From assembly GCA_025350245.1 (NCBI GenBank), contig JANXYG010000154.1, forward strand, positions 1-64,000: DNA of 64,000 bases, written 5' to 3'. Source of the stretch: Betaproteobacteria bacterium (GTDB lineage: Bacteria; Pseudomonadota; Gammaproteobacteria; Burkholderiales; Ga0077523). The notes under the pieces were generated by a model that had not been told where the DNA came from, searched no databases, and saw nothing but the letters and a program-made list of their open reading frames with translations. Below are positions 1-8,698 of the stretch, piece by piece (the stretch's first letter is position 1; every line of letters starts with the position of its first letter). A program made the position numbers and the translations under genes.

Positions 1-1
1 T

Positions 2-145
2 GCGCGTAAGGTCCGCCGTTTCACGAACGGCCTGCCCGATCCGCTCGACTATCTCGTCAGTGAACTCACGTTGCGCTACATGCATGCGGCAAGAGTAGCG
101 AAACAAGTTTCCCGTGTCCAGCGCGATAGAAGGTCAGCTCCTTGA
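2..145 (+). CDS. Possible 3' end of an unidentified gene, cut by the window edge
   Basis: An open frame runs from the window edge to a TGA at 143-145. Its last residues include NGLPDPLDYLVSEL. I recognise no family. The only outside support is a repeat copy that starts at its end, because every other copy of that repeat lies just 3' of a transcription unit. The opposite strand is also open: an ATG at 85 reads leftward off the edge (MHVAQREFTDEIVERIG). GC at third codon positions is moderate in both frames, lower than in the certain genes nearby, so neither reading is secure. Confidence 0.25.
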   Translation, partial: ARKVRRFTNGLPDPLDYLVSELTLRYMHAARVAKQVSRVQRDRRSAP

Positions 146-222
146 GGGGGCGTCCCGTCCTCGGGCGGCCCTGTGGGCGTGGCTCCTTCGCTCGCCGTTC
201 CTTCGTTCGACGTCCCTGGCGG
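139..222 (+). repeat. Intergenic repeat, diverged partial copy 1
   Basis: This copy resembles the other seven in the window. It has the AGGGGGCG block, then CGTCCTCGGG, CCCTGTGGGCG and CTCCTTCG in the same order as at 62957-63092. The CACCCCCAGGCTGCG head found in complete copies is missing. It lies upstream of the glycosyltransferase gene, in plus orientation. Confidence 0.6.
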
Positions 223-312
223 TGAGGTCCGACGTGGTTTTCCGACCCTCAATGAACAATGACATGAAAGCATCACGCGATCGTCACGCAGGTTTCGCGG
301 GACAGCGCGACA

Positions 313-1524
313 GTGCGCGCCGTGCACGAGGACCCATTCCTGCTGCAACAGTTGCCCGCGCGACGCCCGAGCCTGCGCGTTGCCGTCGTCACCGAGACCT
401 ATCCACCCGAGGTCAACGGTGTGGCGATGACGCTGGGGCGCATGGTCGTCGCGTTGCAGGCACGTAACCACCAGGTGCAGTTGATCCGTCCGCGCCAGAG
501 CGCCAGCGATGCCGCGGTGGTGCAGACCAACCTCGAGGAAATCCTCAAACGGGGTGTGCCGATCCCGCGCTACGACAGCTTGCGGGTGGGGTTGCCGGCG
601 CGCCAGGGCCTGATACGGCTCTGGCAGGCCCGGCGACCCGATGTCGTCCAGGTTGTCACCGAGGGGCCACTCGGCTGGTCTGCACTGTCCGCTGCCCATC
701 GGCTCCGGATCCCGGCGGCTTCCGAGTTCCATACCAATTTCCATAGCTACAGCCGGTACTACGGGGTCGGCTGGCTGAAGAAGCCGATCGCCGCCTATCT
801 GCGCAAGTTCCACAACAAGGCCCAGGTGACGATGGTTCCGACTCGCGAGATGCAGGAGGCCATGGTCGCCGCCGGCTATCGCAACGTTCGGGTCGTGGCG
901 CGCGGCGTCGACACGGTGTTGTTTTCGCCGGCGCGACGCAGCCAGGCGTTGCGCCGGTCATGGGCCTTGGCTGGCGATGAAACGATCGCCCTCTATGTCG
1001 GCCGCCTTGCGCCGGAGAAGAACCTGCCGGTGGTGTTCCAAGCCTTCGCCGCCGTGCGCCAGCGCAATCCCGCCGCGCGCCTTGTTCTCGTCGGCGACGG
1101 GCCGGAACGCGCCGCGCTGGAACGGCGATATCCGGAACACGTGTTCGCGGGGATGCGAACTGGCGAGGATCTCGCCCGGCACTACGCCTCGGCGGATCTG
1201 TTTCTGTTCGCAAGTCTGACGGAAACCTTCGGCAACGTGACCCTGGAAGCGATGGCGAGCGGGCTGGCCGTCGTTGCCTTCGACTATGCCGCAGGCCGGG
1301 AACACATTCGCAACGGTGAAAACGGACTGCTCGCCGGTTTCGGCGATAGCGACGCCTTTGTTGCATTGGCGGCCGGCCTGGTCCGGACACCGGCCAGGGG
1401 CCGGGCGCTCGGGCTCGCAGCCAGAGCGTCGGCGGAGACCGTGAGTTGGGAGCAGGTACACGACGCCCTCGAACGGGTTCTGGTCGGTCTGGTGGCGCGG
1501 GCCGAGATGCCGTTCGGGCCCTGA
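313..1524 (+). CDS. Glycosyltransferase family 4 (GT-B fold), probably transfers mannose or a related hexose
   Basis: The 403-residue protein is a retaining GT-B glycosyltransferase that would use a nucleotide-sugar donor at the membrane face. The N-terminal Rossmann half opens with VVTETYPPEVNGV, the usual glycine-loop acceptor region. The C-terminal half begins near residue 225 with YVGRLAPEKN and contains LVGDGPER. The donor-site EX7E motif is ETFGNVTLE near residue 305. The start is GTG at 313; upstream possibilities are limited and no strong ribosome site is visible. Family members of this sub-type (MgtA/PimB-like) act in lipid or envelope glycan synthesis. Donor and acceptor cannot be read from sequence. 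Confidence 0.85.
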   Translation: MRAVHEDPFLLQQLPARRPSLRVAVVTETYPPEVNGVAMTLGRMVVALQARNHQVQLIRPRQSASDAAVVQTNLEEILKRGVPIPRYDSLRVGLPARQGLIRLWQARRPDVVQVVTEGPLGWSALSAAHRLRIPAASEFHTNFHSYSRYYGVGWLKKPIAAYLRKFHNKAQVTMVPTREMQEAMVAAGYRNVRVVARGVDTVLFSPARRSQALRRSWALAGDETIALYVGRLAPEKNLPVVFQAFAAVRQRNPAARLVLVGDGPERAALERRYPEHVFAGMRTGEDLARHYASADLFLFASLTETFGNVTLEAMASGLAVVAFDYAAGREHIRNGENGLLAGFGDSDAFVALAAGLVRTPARGRALGLAARASAETVSWEQVHDALERVLVGLVARAEMPFGP

Positions 1525-1600
1525 CGCCTGGCGCCGGGGGCAAGGCCGGGCTCGACCCTGGCATTCGAACCGGTCTCGCGGGGCCTGCCGTAGCGATGTG

Positions 1601-1629
1601 TTGGCGAGATCGCCACTGCTTGCTAGCAT
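1601..1629 (+). promoter_or_regulatory. Candidate sigma-70 promoter for the DUF1330 gene
   Basis: TTGGCG at 1601-1606 and TAGCAT at 1624-1629 are separated by 17 bases. The ATG of the next gene is 32 bases beyond the -10 element. Confidence 0.4.
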
Positions 1630-1661
1630 CCGCCGTCATCCCGACCTGAGGCCAGACTCGA

Positions 1662-1949
1662 ATGTCCGCTTACCTGATTGTCGATATCGACGTGACCGAC
1701 CCGGCCGGCTACCAGGCCTATCGCCAGATGGTGGGTCCGATCGTCGACGCGGGCGGGGGTCGCTTCATCGTTCGTGGCGGCGCCGTCGACATCCTGGAGG
1801 GCGATTGGCGGCCGCAGCGGGTCGTGGTGCTCGAGTTTTCCAGCATGGAAGCAGCCAGGCAGTGGTATCACGGCGAGGGCTACGCTGAAGCCAAGGCCCT
1901 GCGTCTGCGAACCGCCGTCTGCAATGTCGTCCTGGTCGAAGGCCTGTAA
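1662..1949 (+). CDS. DUF1330 domain protein
   Basis: This 95-residue protein spans one DUF1330 domain, a small ferredoxin-like alpha+beta fold that dimerises and is related to ABM-type domains. Typical features are the opening SAYLIVDIDVTDPAGYQ, the central GGRFIVRGG and the VVLEFSSMEAARQWY segment. There is no signal peptide or membrane segment, so it should be cytosolic. The function of the family is not settled. The ATG follows a purine-rich GAGGCCAGA stretch. The gene appears monocistronic, with its own promoter candidate and a 270-base gap before the kinase gene. Confidence 0.85.
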   Translation: MSAYLIVDIDVTDPAGYQAYRQMVGPIVDAGGGRFIVRGGAVDILEGDWRPQRVVVLEFSSMEAARQWYHGEGYAEAKALRLRTAVCNVVLVEGL

Positions 1950-2079
1950 GGCGCGATCTGCTGCTGCTTGCATGGCATGCGAGTCTGTCCTGCACCGGCG
2001 CCGGTATTGACCTGCCCCCCCCATTTACTCTGCTTCCGATTGTTTGTAGGGTACCAAAACCGTAAAAAATCATGGACTT

Positions 2080-2109
2080 TTGACCTTAATGTCGTACCAT
2101 ATCTAATAT
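2080..2109 (+). promoter_or_regulatory. Candidate sigma-70 promoter of the signalling cluster, in an AT-rich island
   Basis: TTGACC at 2080-2085 and TAATAT at 2104-2109 are spaced by 18 bases. They sit in an AT-rich patch (about 2030-2150) that stands out from the GC-rich surroundings. The whole gap 1950-2222 holds no gene. A leader of about 105 bases would precede the kinase ATG at 2223. Confidence 0.5.
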
Positions 2110-2222
2110 ACGGGGGGTAACTACCTACTTCAGAACATAAAAATCTCCAGTTGATTGATGCGGGGCGCAATTCATCAGCTTTCGGGCGGCGGTTACTGAG
2201 GGCGTAAAGACAGGCACGAGGC

Positions 2223-4769
2223 ATGGGCAAACTCGGATTCTGGAAAGCGGACTGGTTCGTCGCGGTGGTGATCGCCCTTGTGGTGCTCATCGTGTCGCGC
2301 GGATCGGCCATCCAGGGTATCGAACGAGTCGCCTACGACATGGGTGTGCGCGCCACCGGTGAGACGCCGAGCGACCGGATCGCGGTGATCGCCATCGACG
2401 ACCAGAGCATCGGCAACATCGGCCGCTGGCCCTGGCCACGCGACGTGCACGCGAAGATGATCGACCTGCTCACCCAGGCGAAGGCACGCACGGTCGCCAG
2501 CACGGTGTTCTTCGCCGAGCCGCAAGTCGATCCCGGTCTGGTCTACATCAACAAGCTCATCGTTCAGTTCCAGGCCGCCCCGCCGGCGGCGCAGCAAGCG
2601 CTGCCCGAAATGGAGGTCACGCTCGGTGAGGCCGAACAGAACCTGAACACCGACCGCAAGCTTGCTGCGAGCATCGGTGCCGCCAGGAACGTCGTGCTGG
2701 CGATGGTGTTTCAGCAGTTCGATCGCGAACCAATGGGCAACCCCGATGGCGAGTTGCCGTCCTACGTGAAGAACAGCGTCCTGCCGCTGGCGGCGCAGAC
2801 CGGCGATGGGGGTGACCTCCCGACCTCGGTCCTGAATCCGGTGATCCCGATCCCGGCCCTGGGCGATGTCGCCAGCGGCGTGGGGCATCTCAACACCGGC
2901 ATCGACGTCGATGGCGGCGTCAGGTCCGAGCCCCTGGTGGTGCGGTACTACGACATGCTGTTTCCCTCGCTGTCGTTGATGGTCGCGGCGCGCAGCCTGA
3001 ATCTGCAGACCAAGGACGTTACCGTCCGGTACGGCGAAGGCGTGAAGCTCGGCAAGCTGTCGATTCGTACCGACGCCAATCTGCAGATGCTCACCTACTT
3101 CTACCGCGATCGCGATGCCAAGCCTGCGTTCCAGGTGGATTCTTTTTACGACGTACTGAGCGGCAAGATTCCAGCCGACAAATATCGCGACAAGATCGTC
3201 CTGATCGGACCCACGGCAGCCGGGCTCGGCACCACGACCGTTACGCCGATTGCGGCGGCGATGTCGCCGGTGCTGATCCTTGCGCACTCGGTGTCGAGCC
3301 TTCTGCAGGAAGACTTCTTCGTTCAGCCCTCGTGGGCGCCGTATGTCTCGCTGGCCGCCATGCTGGTGATCGCGGCCTATCTGGCGCTGGTGCTGCCGCG
3401 GATCAAGGCGGGGTCGGCGGCGCTGATCACGGTGGGCTTGGCGGTGGCACTCATCGGCGCCCACTTCGCCCTGATGACCACCCAGTTGCTGTGGATCCCC
3501 CTGATGGCGCCTGTCGTGCTGCTCGTCATCGGCCATCTGGCGCTCACCACCAAGCGTTTTCTGGTCACCGAGCGTGGCAAGCTGAAGTCCGATCTCGAAT
3601 CCGCCGAATCCAATCGCATGCTCGGGCTCGCGTTCCAGGGGCAGGGGCAGCTCGACATGGCGTTCGACAAGTTCCGCAAGTGTCCGCTCGATGCCTCGCT
3701 GATGGACAACCTGTACAACCTTGCTCTCGACTTCGAGCGTAAGCGCCAGTTCAACAAGGCGCAGTCCGTGTACGAATACATGGGCGGGCACAATCCGAAG
3801 TTCCGCGACCTCGAGCAGAAGCTGTCGCGCGCGAAACAGATGTCCGAGACGGTCATTCTCGGCGGCAGCGGCGGCCGGAGCAACGCATCCACCATGATTC
3901 TCGAGGGTGGTATGGTCGAGAAGCCCATGCTCGGCCGTTACCAGATCGAGAAGGAACTCGGCAAGGGTGCGATGGGCGTGGTGTACCTCGGCAAGGATCC
4001 CAAGATCGGCCGCGTGGTGGCGATCAAGACCATGGCGCTGTCGCAGGAATTCGAGCCCGACGAACTGGAAGACGTGAAGCAGCGGTTCTTCCGCGAGGCC
4101 GAAACCGCCGGGCGCCTGAATCACCCCAACATCGTCACCATCTTCGATGCCGGCGAAGAGCACGATCTCGCCTACATCGCCATGGAGTTTCTCAAGGGCA
4201 AGGACCTTGCCCCCTACGTCAAGGCCGATCGATTGTTGCCGCTGCCGCGGACGATGAGCATCGTTGCCCGGGTCGCCGACGCCCTGAACTACGCGCATGC
4301 GCAGAATGTCGTGCACCGCGACATCAAGCCGGCCAACATCATGTACGACCCGGAGAGCGATTCGGTGAAAGTCACCGACTTCGGCATCGCGCGCATCACC
4401 GATTCGTCGAAGACCAAGACCGGCATGGTGCTCGGCACGCCCTCGTTCATGTCGCCGGAGCAGCTTGCCGGCCGCAAGATCGATGGCCCTTCCGACCTGT
4501 TTTCGCTCGGCGTCACGCTCTACCAGCTGGCCAGCGGTAGCCTCCCGTTCCAGGGTGAAACCATGACGCAGCTCATGTACAAGATCGCCAATGAGCAGCC
4601 GATCGACATCCTCAGCGTCAACCCGGCGCTGCCGCCATGTCTGGCTGGCATCATCGATCGTGCCCTGGCCAAGAATGTCGAAGACCGGTTCCGCAGTGGC
4701 GACGAGATGGCGGCGGCGATCCGCCAGTGCGCGGCACAATTGTCATCAACAGTCGGCGTCGTCCTGTAA
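2223..4769 (+). CDS. Membrane Ser/Thr protein kinase with periplasmic CHASE2 sensor
   Basis: This 848-residue protein phosphorylates Ser/Thr on partner proteins. One membrane helix (residues 11-28) is followed by a CHASE2 extracytoplasmic sensor (about 35-370), three more helices (about 378-450), a short TPR-like linker (465-535) and a C-terminal Hanks kinase domain (about 570-835). Kinase motifs are GKGAMGVVY, VAIK, HRDIKPANI, DFG and GTPSFMSPEQ, all intact, so it should be active. The linker carries two Thr motifs, ETVIL (T543) and STMIL (T557), that fit FHA-binding pThr-x-x-Leu. The usual order places the kinase first, and here the sensor is N-terminal. The gene leads a tight cluster: PP2C starts 3 bases after its stop. 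The signal sensed is unknown. Confidence 0.92.
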   Translation: MGKLGFWKADWFVAVVIALVVLIVSRGSAIQGIERVAYDMGVRATGETPSDRIAVIAIDDQSIGNIGRWPWPRDVHAKMIDLLTQAKARTVASTVFFAEPQVDPGLVYINKLIVQFQAAPPAAQQALPEMEVTLGEAEQNLNTDRKLAASIGAARNVVLAMVFQQFDREPMGNPDGELPSYVKNSVLPLAAQTGDGGDLPTSVLNPVIPIPALGDVASGVGHLNTGIDVDGGVRSEPLVVRYYDMLFPSLSLMVAARSLNLQTKDVTVRYGEGVKLGKLSIRTDANLQMLTYFYRDRDAKPAFQVDSFYDVLSGKIPADKYRDKIVLIGPTAAGLGTTTVTPIAAAMSPVLILAHSVSSLLQEDFFVQPSWAPYVSLAAMLVIAAYLALVLPRIKAGSAALITVGLAVALIGAHFALMTTQLLWIPLMAPVVLLVIGHLALTTKRFLVTERGKLKSDLESAESNRMLGLAFQGQGQLDMAFDKFRKCPLDASLMDNLYNLALDFERKRQFNKAQSVYEYMGGHNPKFRDLEQKLSRAKQMSETVILGGSGGRSNASTMILEGGMVEKPMLGRYQIEKELGKGAMGVVYLGKDPKIGRVVAIKTMALSQEFEPDELEDVKQRFFREAETAGRLNHPNIVTIFDAGEEHDLAYIAMEFLKGKDLAPYVKADRLLPLPRTMSIVARVADALNYAHAQNVVHRDIKPANIMYDPESDSVKVTDFGIARITDSSKTKTGMVLGTPSFMSPEQLAGRKIDGPSDLFSLGVTLYQLASGSLPFQGETMTQLMYKIANEQPIDILSVNPALPPCLAGIIDRALAKNVEDRFRSGDEMAAAIRQCAAQLSSTVGVVL

Positions 4770-4772
4770 TCC

Positions 4773-5597
4773 ATGAATCTGGTCAAGGCCCTGGAAATCT
4801 CGACCGCCACGCACACCGGCATGGTCCGCTCCCACAACGAAGACGCCTGCGCGGCCGATGGCGAGATCGGTCTCGCCGTTCTCGCCGATGGAATGGGGGG
4901 CTACAACGCCGGCGAAGTCGCGAGCGGCATCGCGGTGGCGCTGATCACCTCGGAGATGCGCCAAGCCATCGCCCGCACCAGTCTGCACGGTCTCGATCAG
5001 GCCGATGGCGATTTGCAGGCGATCCGGCTGCTCAAGGGCATCACCGCGAAGGCGAACACGTCGATCTACCAATCGGCGAACAGCCAGCCGCAGTATGCCG
5101 GCATGGGCACCACCCTGGTCGTCACCCTGTTCCGCGACAATCGGCTGTCGGTGGCACACATCGGCGACTCGCGCCTTTACCGATTGCGTGACGAGCGGCT
5201 GGAGCAGATCACCCGCGACCACAGCCTGCTGCAGGAGCAGATCGACGCCGGCATGATCAGCCGCGAAGCGGCCCGGCATTCGCAGAACAAGAATCTGGTC
5301 ACGCGTGCCCTGGGTATCGAGGCCGATGCCGAGGCCGAGATCCATACCTACGACGCGCGACCCGGAGACCTGTACCTGCTCTGCTCCGACGGGCTGAACG
5401 ACATGGTCGAGGACGAGGACATCGAACTCACCCTTAACGCCATGGGGGCGAACCTGCCGCTGGCCGCGAACCAGCTGGTGCAGATGGCAAACGACAATGG
5501 CGGACGTGACAACGTGTCTGTCATTCTGGTGAAAGTGACTCGCGACTTTCCGGCGGCGGAGACCTGGCTCGGCAAGGTCCTGTCGTGGTTCAAGTAA
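4773..5597 (+). CDS. PP2C-type Ser/Thr protein phosphatase
   Basis: The 274-residue cytosolic protein is a PPM-family metal-dependent phosphatase. It would reverse phosphorylation by the kinase encoded directly upstream. Metal-binding and catalytic motifs are present: SHNEDA, VLADGMGG, GMGTTLV, HIGDSRLYRL, CSDGLND and GRDNVSVI. Length is normal for bacterial stand-alone PP2C (about 240-280). The ATG lies 3 bases after the kinase stop, and the FHA gene follows 16 bases after its own stop, so the three are almost surely co-transcribed. No membrane segment is seen. Confidence 0.93.
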   Translation: MNLVKALEISTATHTGMVRSHNEDACAADGEIGLAVLADGMGGYNAGEVASGIAVALITSEMRQAIARTSLHGLDQADGDLQAIRLLKGITAKANTSIYQSANSQPQYAGMGTTLVVTLFRDNRLSVAHIGDSRLYRLRDERLEQITRDHSLLQEQIDAGMISREAARHSQNKNLVTRALGIEADAEAEIHTYDARPGDLYLLCSDGLNDMVEDEDIELTLNAMGANLPLAANQLVQMANDNGGRDNVSVILVKVTRDFPAAETWLGKVLSWFK

Positions 5598-5613
5598 ACA
5601 CAGGGATGGTGCT

Positions 5614-6381
5614 ATGGCTAAGCTGACTCTCACGCTCGATGGTGTGGTCCTCAAGGAATACACGCTGACCAAGGAGCGCACCACGATCGGCCGCAAGGCC
5701 CACAACGACATCCCGATCGAGAACCTTGCGGTCAGCGGCGAACATGCCGCGATCGTGACCATCCTCAACGACTCGTTCCTCGAAGATCTCGGCAGCACCA
5801 ACGGGACGCTGGTCAACGGGCAACCGGTCAAGAAGCATTTTCTGCAGAACGGCGACACGGTCGAGATCGGCAAGTACAAGCTCAAGTACGCCAACGAGTC
5901 GATCGCCGGCACCAGCGCCGCTGATTTCGAGAAAACCATGGTGCTGCGCGCGCCGCCTCGTGTGCCGGTCGAGGCCCGCATGGGTGATACCAATGCTGGC
6001 ACCGCCACCCTCCCGCCCGCGGCCCGGCTCACCGATACCCAGATCAATGCGGCCCGCAACATGGCTGCCGCGTCGGCGCCTCCCCCCCCCGCGCCCCCGA
6101 TCCAGGCTGGTCCCCAGGGGGTGATCCAGATTCTGTCCGGGCCGAACGCCGGCAAGGAACTGCCGCTCGCGAAGGCACTGACCACACTGGGCAAGCCCGG
6201 GGTGCAGGTTGCCGTGATCGCCAAGCGGCCGCAGGGCTATTTCATCACTCATGTCGAAGGCACCACGATGCCGATCCTCAACGGCAGGGCGCTCGACGGA
6301 CAGGCTCATCAGATCAAGGACCACGACGTGATCGAACTCGCCGGCGTGAAGATGGAGTTCTTTTTTCGGCCGGCAGTTTGA
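5614..6381 (+). CDS. FHA domain protein with a second degenerate FHA-like domain
   Basis: This 255-residue cytosolic protein is a phosphothreonine reader. The N-terminal FHA domain (about 23-95) has the binding signature: TIGRKAHNDI, then SGEHA and GSTNGTLVNG. Directly after it, EKTMVL holds T108, which resembles the Thr motifs in the kinase linker. A Pro/Ala-rich hinge (about 118-170) leads to a second FHA-like fold (about 172-253) with NGRALDG, but GKPG replaces GR and no SxxH is present, so it probably does not bind pThr. ATG at 5614 follows CAGGGATGG. Between PP2C and the cyclase, it is likely the adaptor of the pathway. Confidence 0.9.
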   Translation: MAKLTLTLDGVVLKEYTLTKERTTIGRKAHNDIPIENLAVSGEHAAIVTILNDSFLEDLGSTNGTLVNGQPVKKHFLQNGDTVEIGKYKLKYANESIAGTSAADFEKTMVLRAPPRVPVEARMGDTNAGTATLPPAARLTDTQINAARNMAAASAPPPPAPPIQAGPQGVIQILSGPNAGKELPLAKALTTLGKPGVQVAVIAKRPQGYFITHVEGTTMPILNGRALDGQAHQIKDHDVIELAGVKMEFFFRPAV

Positions 6382-6467
6382 CGCGTCACAGCGGCTGACG
6401 GGCACCTCATGGTTCGGTCGGGTTGGTCTCGTCCGCAAGGGCACATCGAGGTCGATACGGGGGCTTT

Positions 6468-8696
6468 TTGAAGAAACACGCTGCGCGCATCATTCTTGGG
6501 TTGGTGGTTCTGGCCTTCTTCCTGGTGCACGCGGCGGGCATCACCCGGTTCGGCTTCATCGAACGCCTGGAGGCATTCGCCTACGACGCGCGGCTGCTGC
6601 TCACCATGCCGCGCACCGTCGACCCCCGGGTCGTGATCGTCGACATCGACGAGAAAAGCCTGGCCGAGGAGGGTCGCTGGCCATGGCGCCGCGACCGTGT
6701 CGCCGAACTGGTGGCGAAGCTGTTCGATCGCTATCACATCAGCGTGCTCGGCTTCGACGTGGTGTTCGCGGAGCGTGACGAGAGTTCGGGCCTGGGCATC
6801 CTGCGCGGTCTCGAACAGGGCGAACTGCGCGGGGATGCGCAGTTCCGCAATGCGATCGACGCGCTGGCACCGAGGCTGGAATACGACCGGCTGCTGGCCG
6901 AGCAACTGAAGGGCCGACCGGTCATCCTCGGTTTCTACTTCACCAATCTGGTGCCCCAGGGTACCGACGGAGTTGCGATCGGTGCCATCCCGAAGCCGGT
7001 GCTCCCGGCCGGAACCTTCGGCGGCCGCACCATCCGCTTCACCAGTTTTCCGGGCTTCGGCGGCAACCTGCCGGAACTCCAGGCGGCGGCTGCCGGGGGT
7101 GGACACTTCACCCCTGCGACCGACGTCGACGGCGTGCATCGCAGCGTGCCGATGCTGGCCGAGTACAAGGGTGCCTACTACGAGCCGCTGGCGATGGCGG
7201 TCACGCGGCTGTTGCTGCAATCGCCCGCGATCAAACCGGGCTATCCCGCCGACAGCGTCTTCACCAAGGGATATCCCGGCCTCGAATGGCTGGAGATCGG
7301 GCCGCTGCGGGTGCCGGTGGACGAGCAGGTGCGCGCGCTGGTGCCGTATCGCGGACCGGAACGCAGCTTTCCCTATGTGTCGGCCGCCGACGTGCTGCGT
7401 GACCGGGTCGCGCCCGAGATTCTCAAGGGTCGGGTGGTGCTGGTCGGCACCACCGCCCCCGGCCTGCAGGATCTGCGGTCCACGCCGGTCGCTCCGCTCT
7501 ACCCCGGGGTCGAGATCCACGCCAACCTGATCGCCGGTATGCTCGACGGCAACATCAAGCAGAAACCACCCTATGTGCTCGGCGCCGAGGTGGTGCTGTT
7601 GTCCCTGATCGGCCTGGCGCTCGCGATCGGGCTGCCGTTCCTGAATCCGATGCGGGCCACGATCGCCACCGTGGCCGTGCTCGGCGCGGTGTTCGCGCTC
7701 AATCTGGCAGTGTGGAGCGGTGGCAACCTGGTCTTGCCGCTGGCGTCGGGGCTGCTGCTTACGACGGCGCTGTACGCCCTCAACATGTCCTATGGCTACT
7801 TCGTCGAGACCCGGGCGAAGCGCAAGATAACGGATCGCTTCGGTCAGTATGTTCCGCCGGAGATCGCCGAGGAGATGAGCCGAAACCCCGACCAGTACTC
7901 GCTCGAAGGCGAGAACCGGGAACTGTCGGTGCTGTTCTCCGACGTGCGCAACTTCACCACCATCTCCGAGGGCCTCGACCCCAAAGCCCTGTCGCAGCTC
8001 ATGAACGCCTATCTGACGCCGATGACGCGGGTGATCTACAGCCAGCGCGGCACCATCGACAAGTACATGGGCGACGCCATCATGGCCTTCTGGGGGGCGC
8101 CGATCGACGATCCGGATCACGCCCGGCACGCGGTGATGGCAGGTATGGAAATGCAGGCGAAGCTCGCGGCGCTGGAACCTGAGTTCATTGCCCGCGGCTG
8201 GCCGCCACTGCGTATCGGGGTCGGCGTCAACAGCGGGCGCATGAACGTGGGCAACATGGGCTCCGAGGTGCGCATGGCCTATACCGTCATGGGCGACGCG
8301 GTGAACCTCGCGTCGCGTCTGGAGAACATCACCAAGCGCTATGGCGTGGCCATGATCGTGGGCGAGAGCACCAAGGCGATGGTGCCCGAGGTTGTCTACC
8401 GCGAGATCGACCGCGTCCGGGTGAAAGGCAAGGCGGTTCCGGTCGCGATCTTCGAACCGGTCGGCATGCAGACCGAAGTCGGCAAGGATGTGCTCGACCG
8501 CCTCAAGCTGTTCCAGCAGGCGCTCAAGTTCTACCGCGCCCAGGATTGGGACAAGGCCGAGCTGCAACTGCTCAATCTCCAGCGCATGGAGCCCGGCGTA
8601 GTGCTATACGAGGCCTATCTGGAGCGCATCGCCCACTTTCGCCTGACCCCGCCGCCCACCGGGTGGGACGGCGTCTACGACTTCGACACCAAATAG
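6468..8696 (+). CDS. Membrane adenylyl cyclase (class III) with CHASE2 sensor
   Basis: It makes cAMP from ATP. From a TTG start at 6468 (GGGGG ribosome site 4 bases upstream), the 742-residue protein has one helix, a CHASE2 domain (about 25-365), three helices (about 372-440) and a class III cyclase domain (about 480-660). Metal-binding Asp are D492 (FSDVRNF) and D536 (GDAIMAFWG). The purine-selecting pair is K532 (IDKYMGD) and T606 (AYTVMGD), the Lys/Thr type seen in bacterial adenylyl rather than guanylyl cyclases. Transition-state N613 and R617 are present. The same frame is open to a TTG at 6423, but that start lacks a ribosome site. The PDE gene follows 2 bases after its stop. Confidence 0.92.
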   Translation: MKKHAARIILGLVVLAFFLVHAAGITRFGFIERLEAFAYDARLLLTMPRTVDPRVVIVDIDEKSLAEEGRWPWRRDRVAELVAKLFDRYHISVLGFDVVFAERDESSGLGILRGLEQGELRGDAQFRNAIDALAPRLEYDRLLAEQLKGRPVILGFYFTNLVPQGTDGVAIGAIPKPVLPAGTFGGRTIRFTSFPGFGGNLPELQAAAAGGGHFTPATDVDGVHRSVPMLAEYKGAYYEPLAMAVTRLLLQSPAIKPGYPADSVFTKGYPGLEWLEIGPLRVPVDEQVRALVPYRGPERSFPYVSAADVLRDRVAPEILKGRVVLVGTTAPGLQDLRSTPVAPLYPGVEIHANLIAGMLDGNIKQKPPYVLGAEVVLLSLIGLALAIGLPFLNPMRATIATVAVLGAVFALNLAVWSGGNLVLPLASGLLLTTALYALNMSYGYFVETRAKRKITDRFGQYVPPEIAEEMSRNPDQYSLEGENRELSVLFSDVRNFTTISEGLDPKALSQLMNAYLTPMTRVIYSQRGTIDKYMGDAIMAFWGAPIDDPDHARHAVMAGMEMQAKLAALEPEFIARGWPPLRIGVGVNSGRMNVGNMGSEVRMAYTVMGDAVNLASRLENITKRYGVAMIVGESTKAMVPEVVYREIDRVRVKGKAVPVAIFEPVGMQTEVGKDVLDRLKLFQQALKFYRAQDWDKAELQLLNLQRMEPGVVLYEAYLERIAHFRLTPPPTGWDGVYDFDTK

Positions 8697-8698
8697 CC

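Noticed and set aside
76..813. 245-codon minus-strand ORF opposite the glycosyltransferase
   Set aside because: Antisense shadow with low-complexity Arg/His/Pro content and no motif.
2193..4739. 848-codon ORF on the minus strand opposite the CHASE2 kinase
   Set aside because: His/Arg/Asp/Gln-rich composition typical of antisense reading of a high-GC gene; no family motif, and the plus strand encodes an unmistakable kinase.
6309..8567. 752-codon minus-strand ORF opposite the adenylyl cyclase
   Set aside because: Shadow of the cyclase; no recognisable domain.
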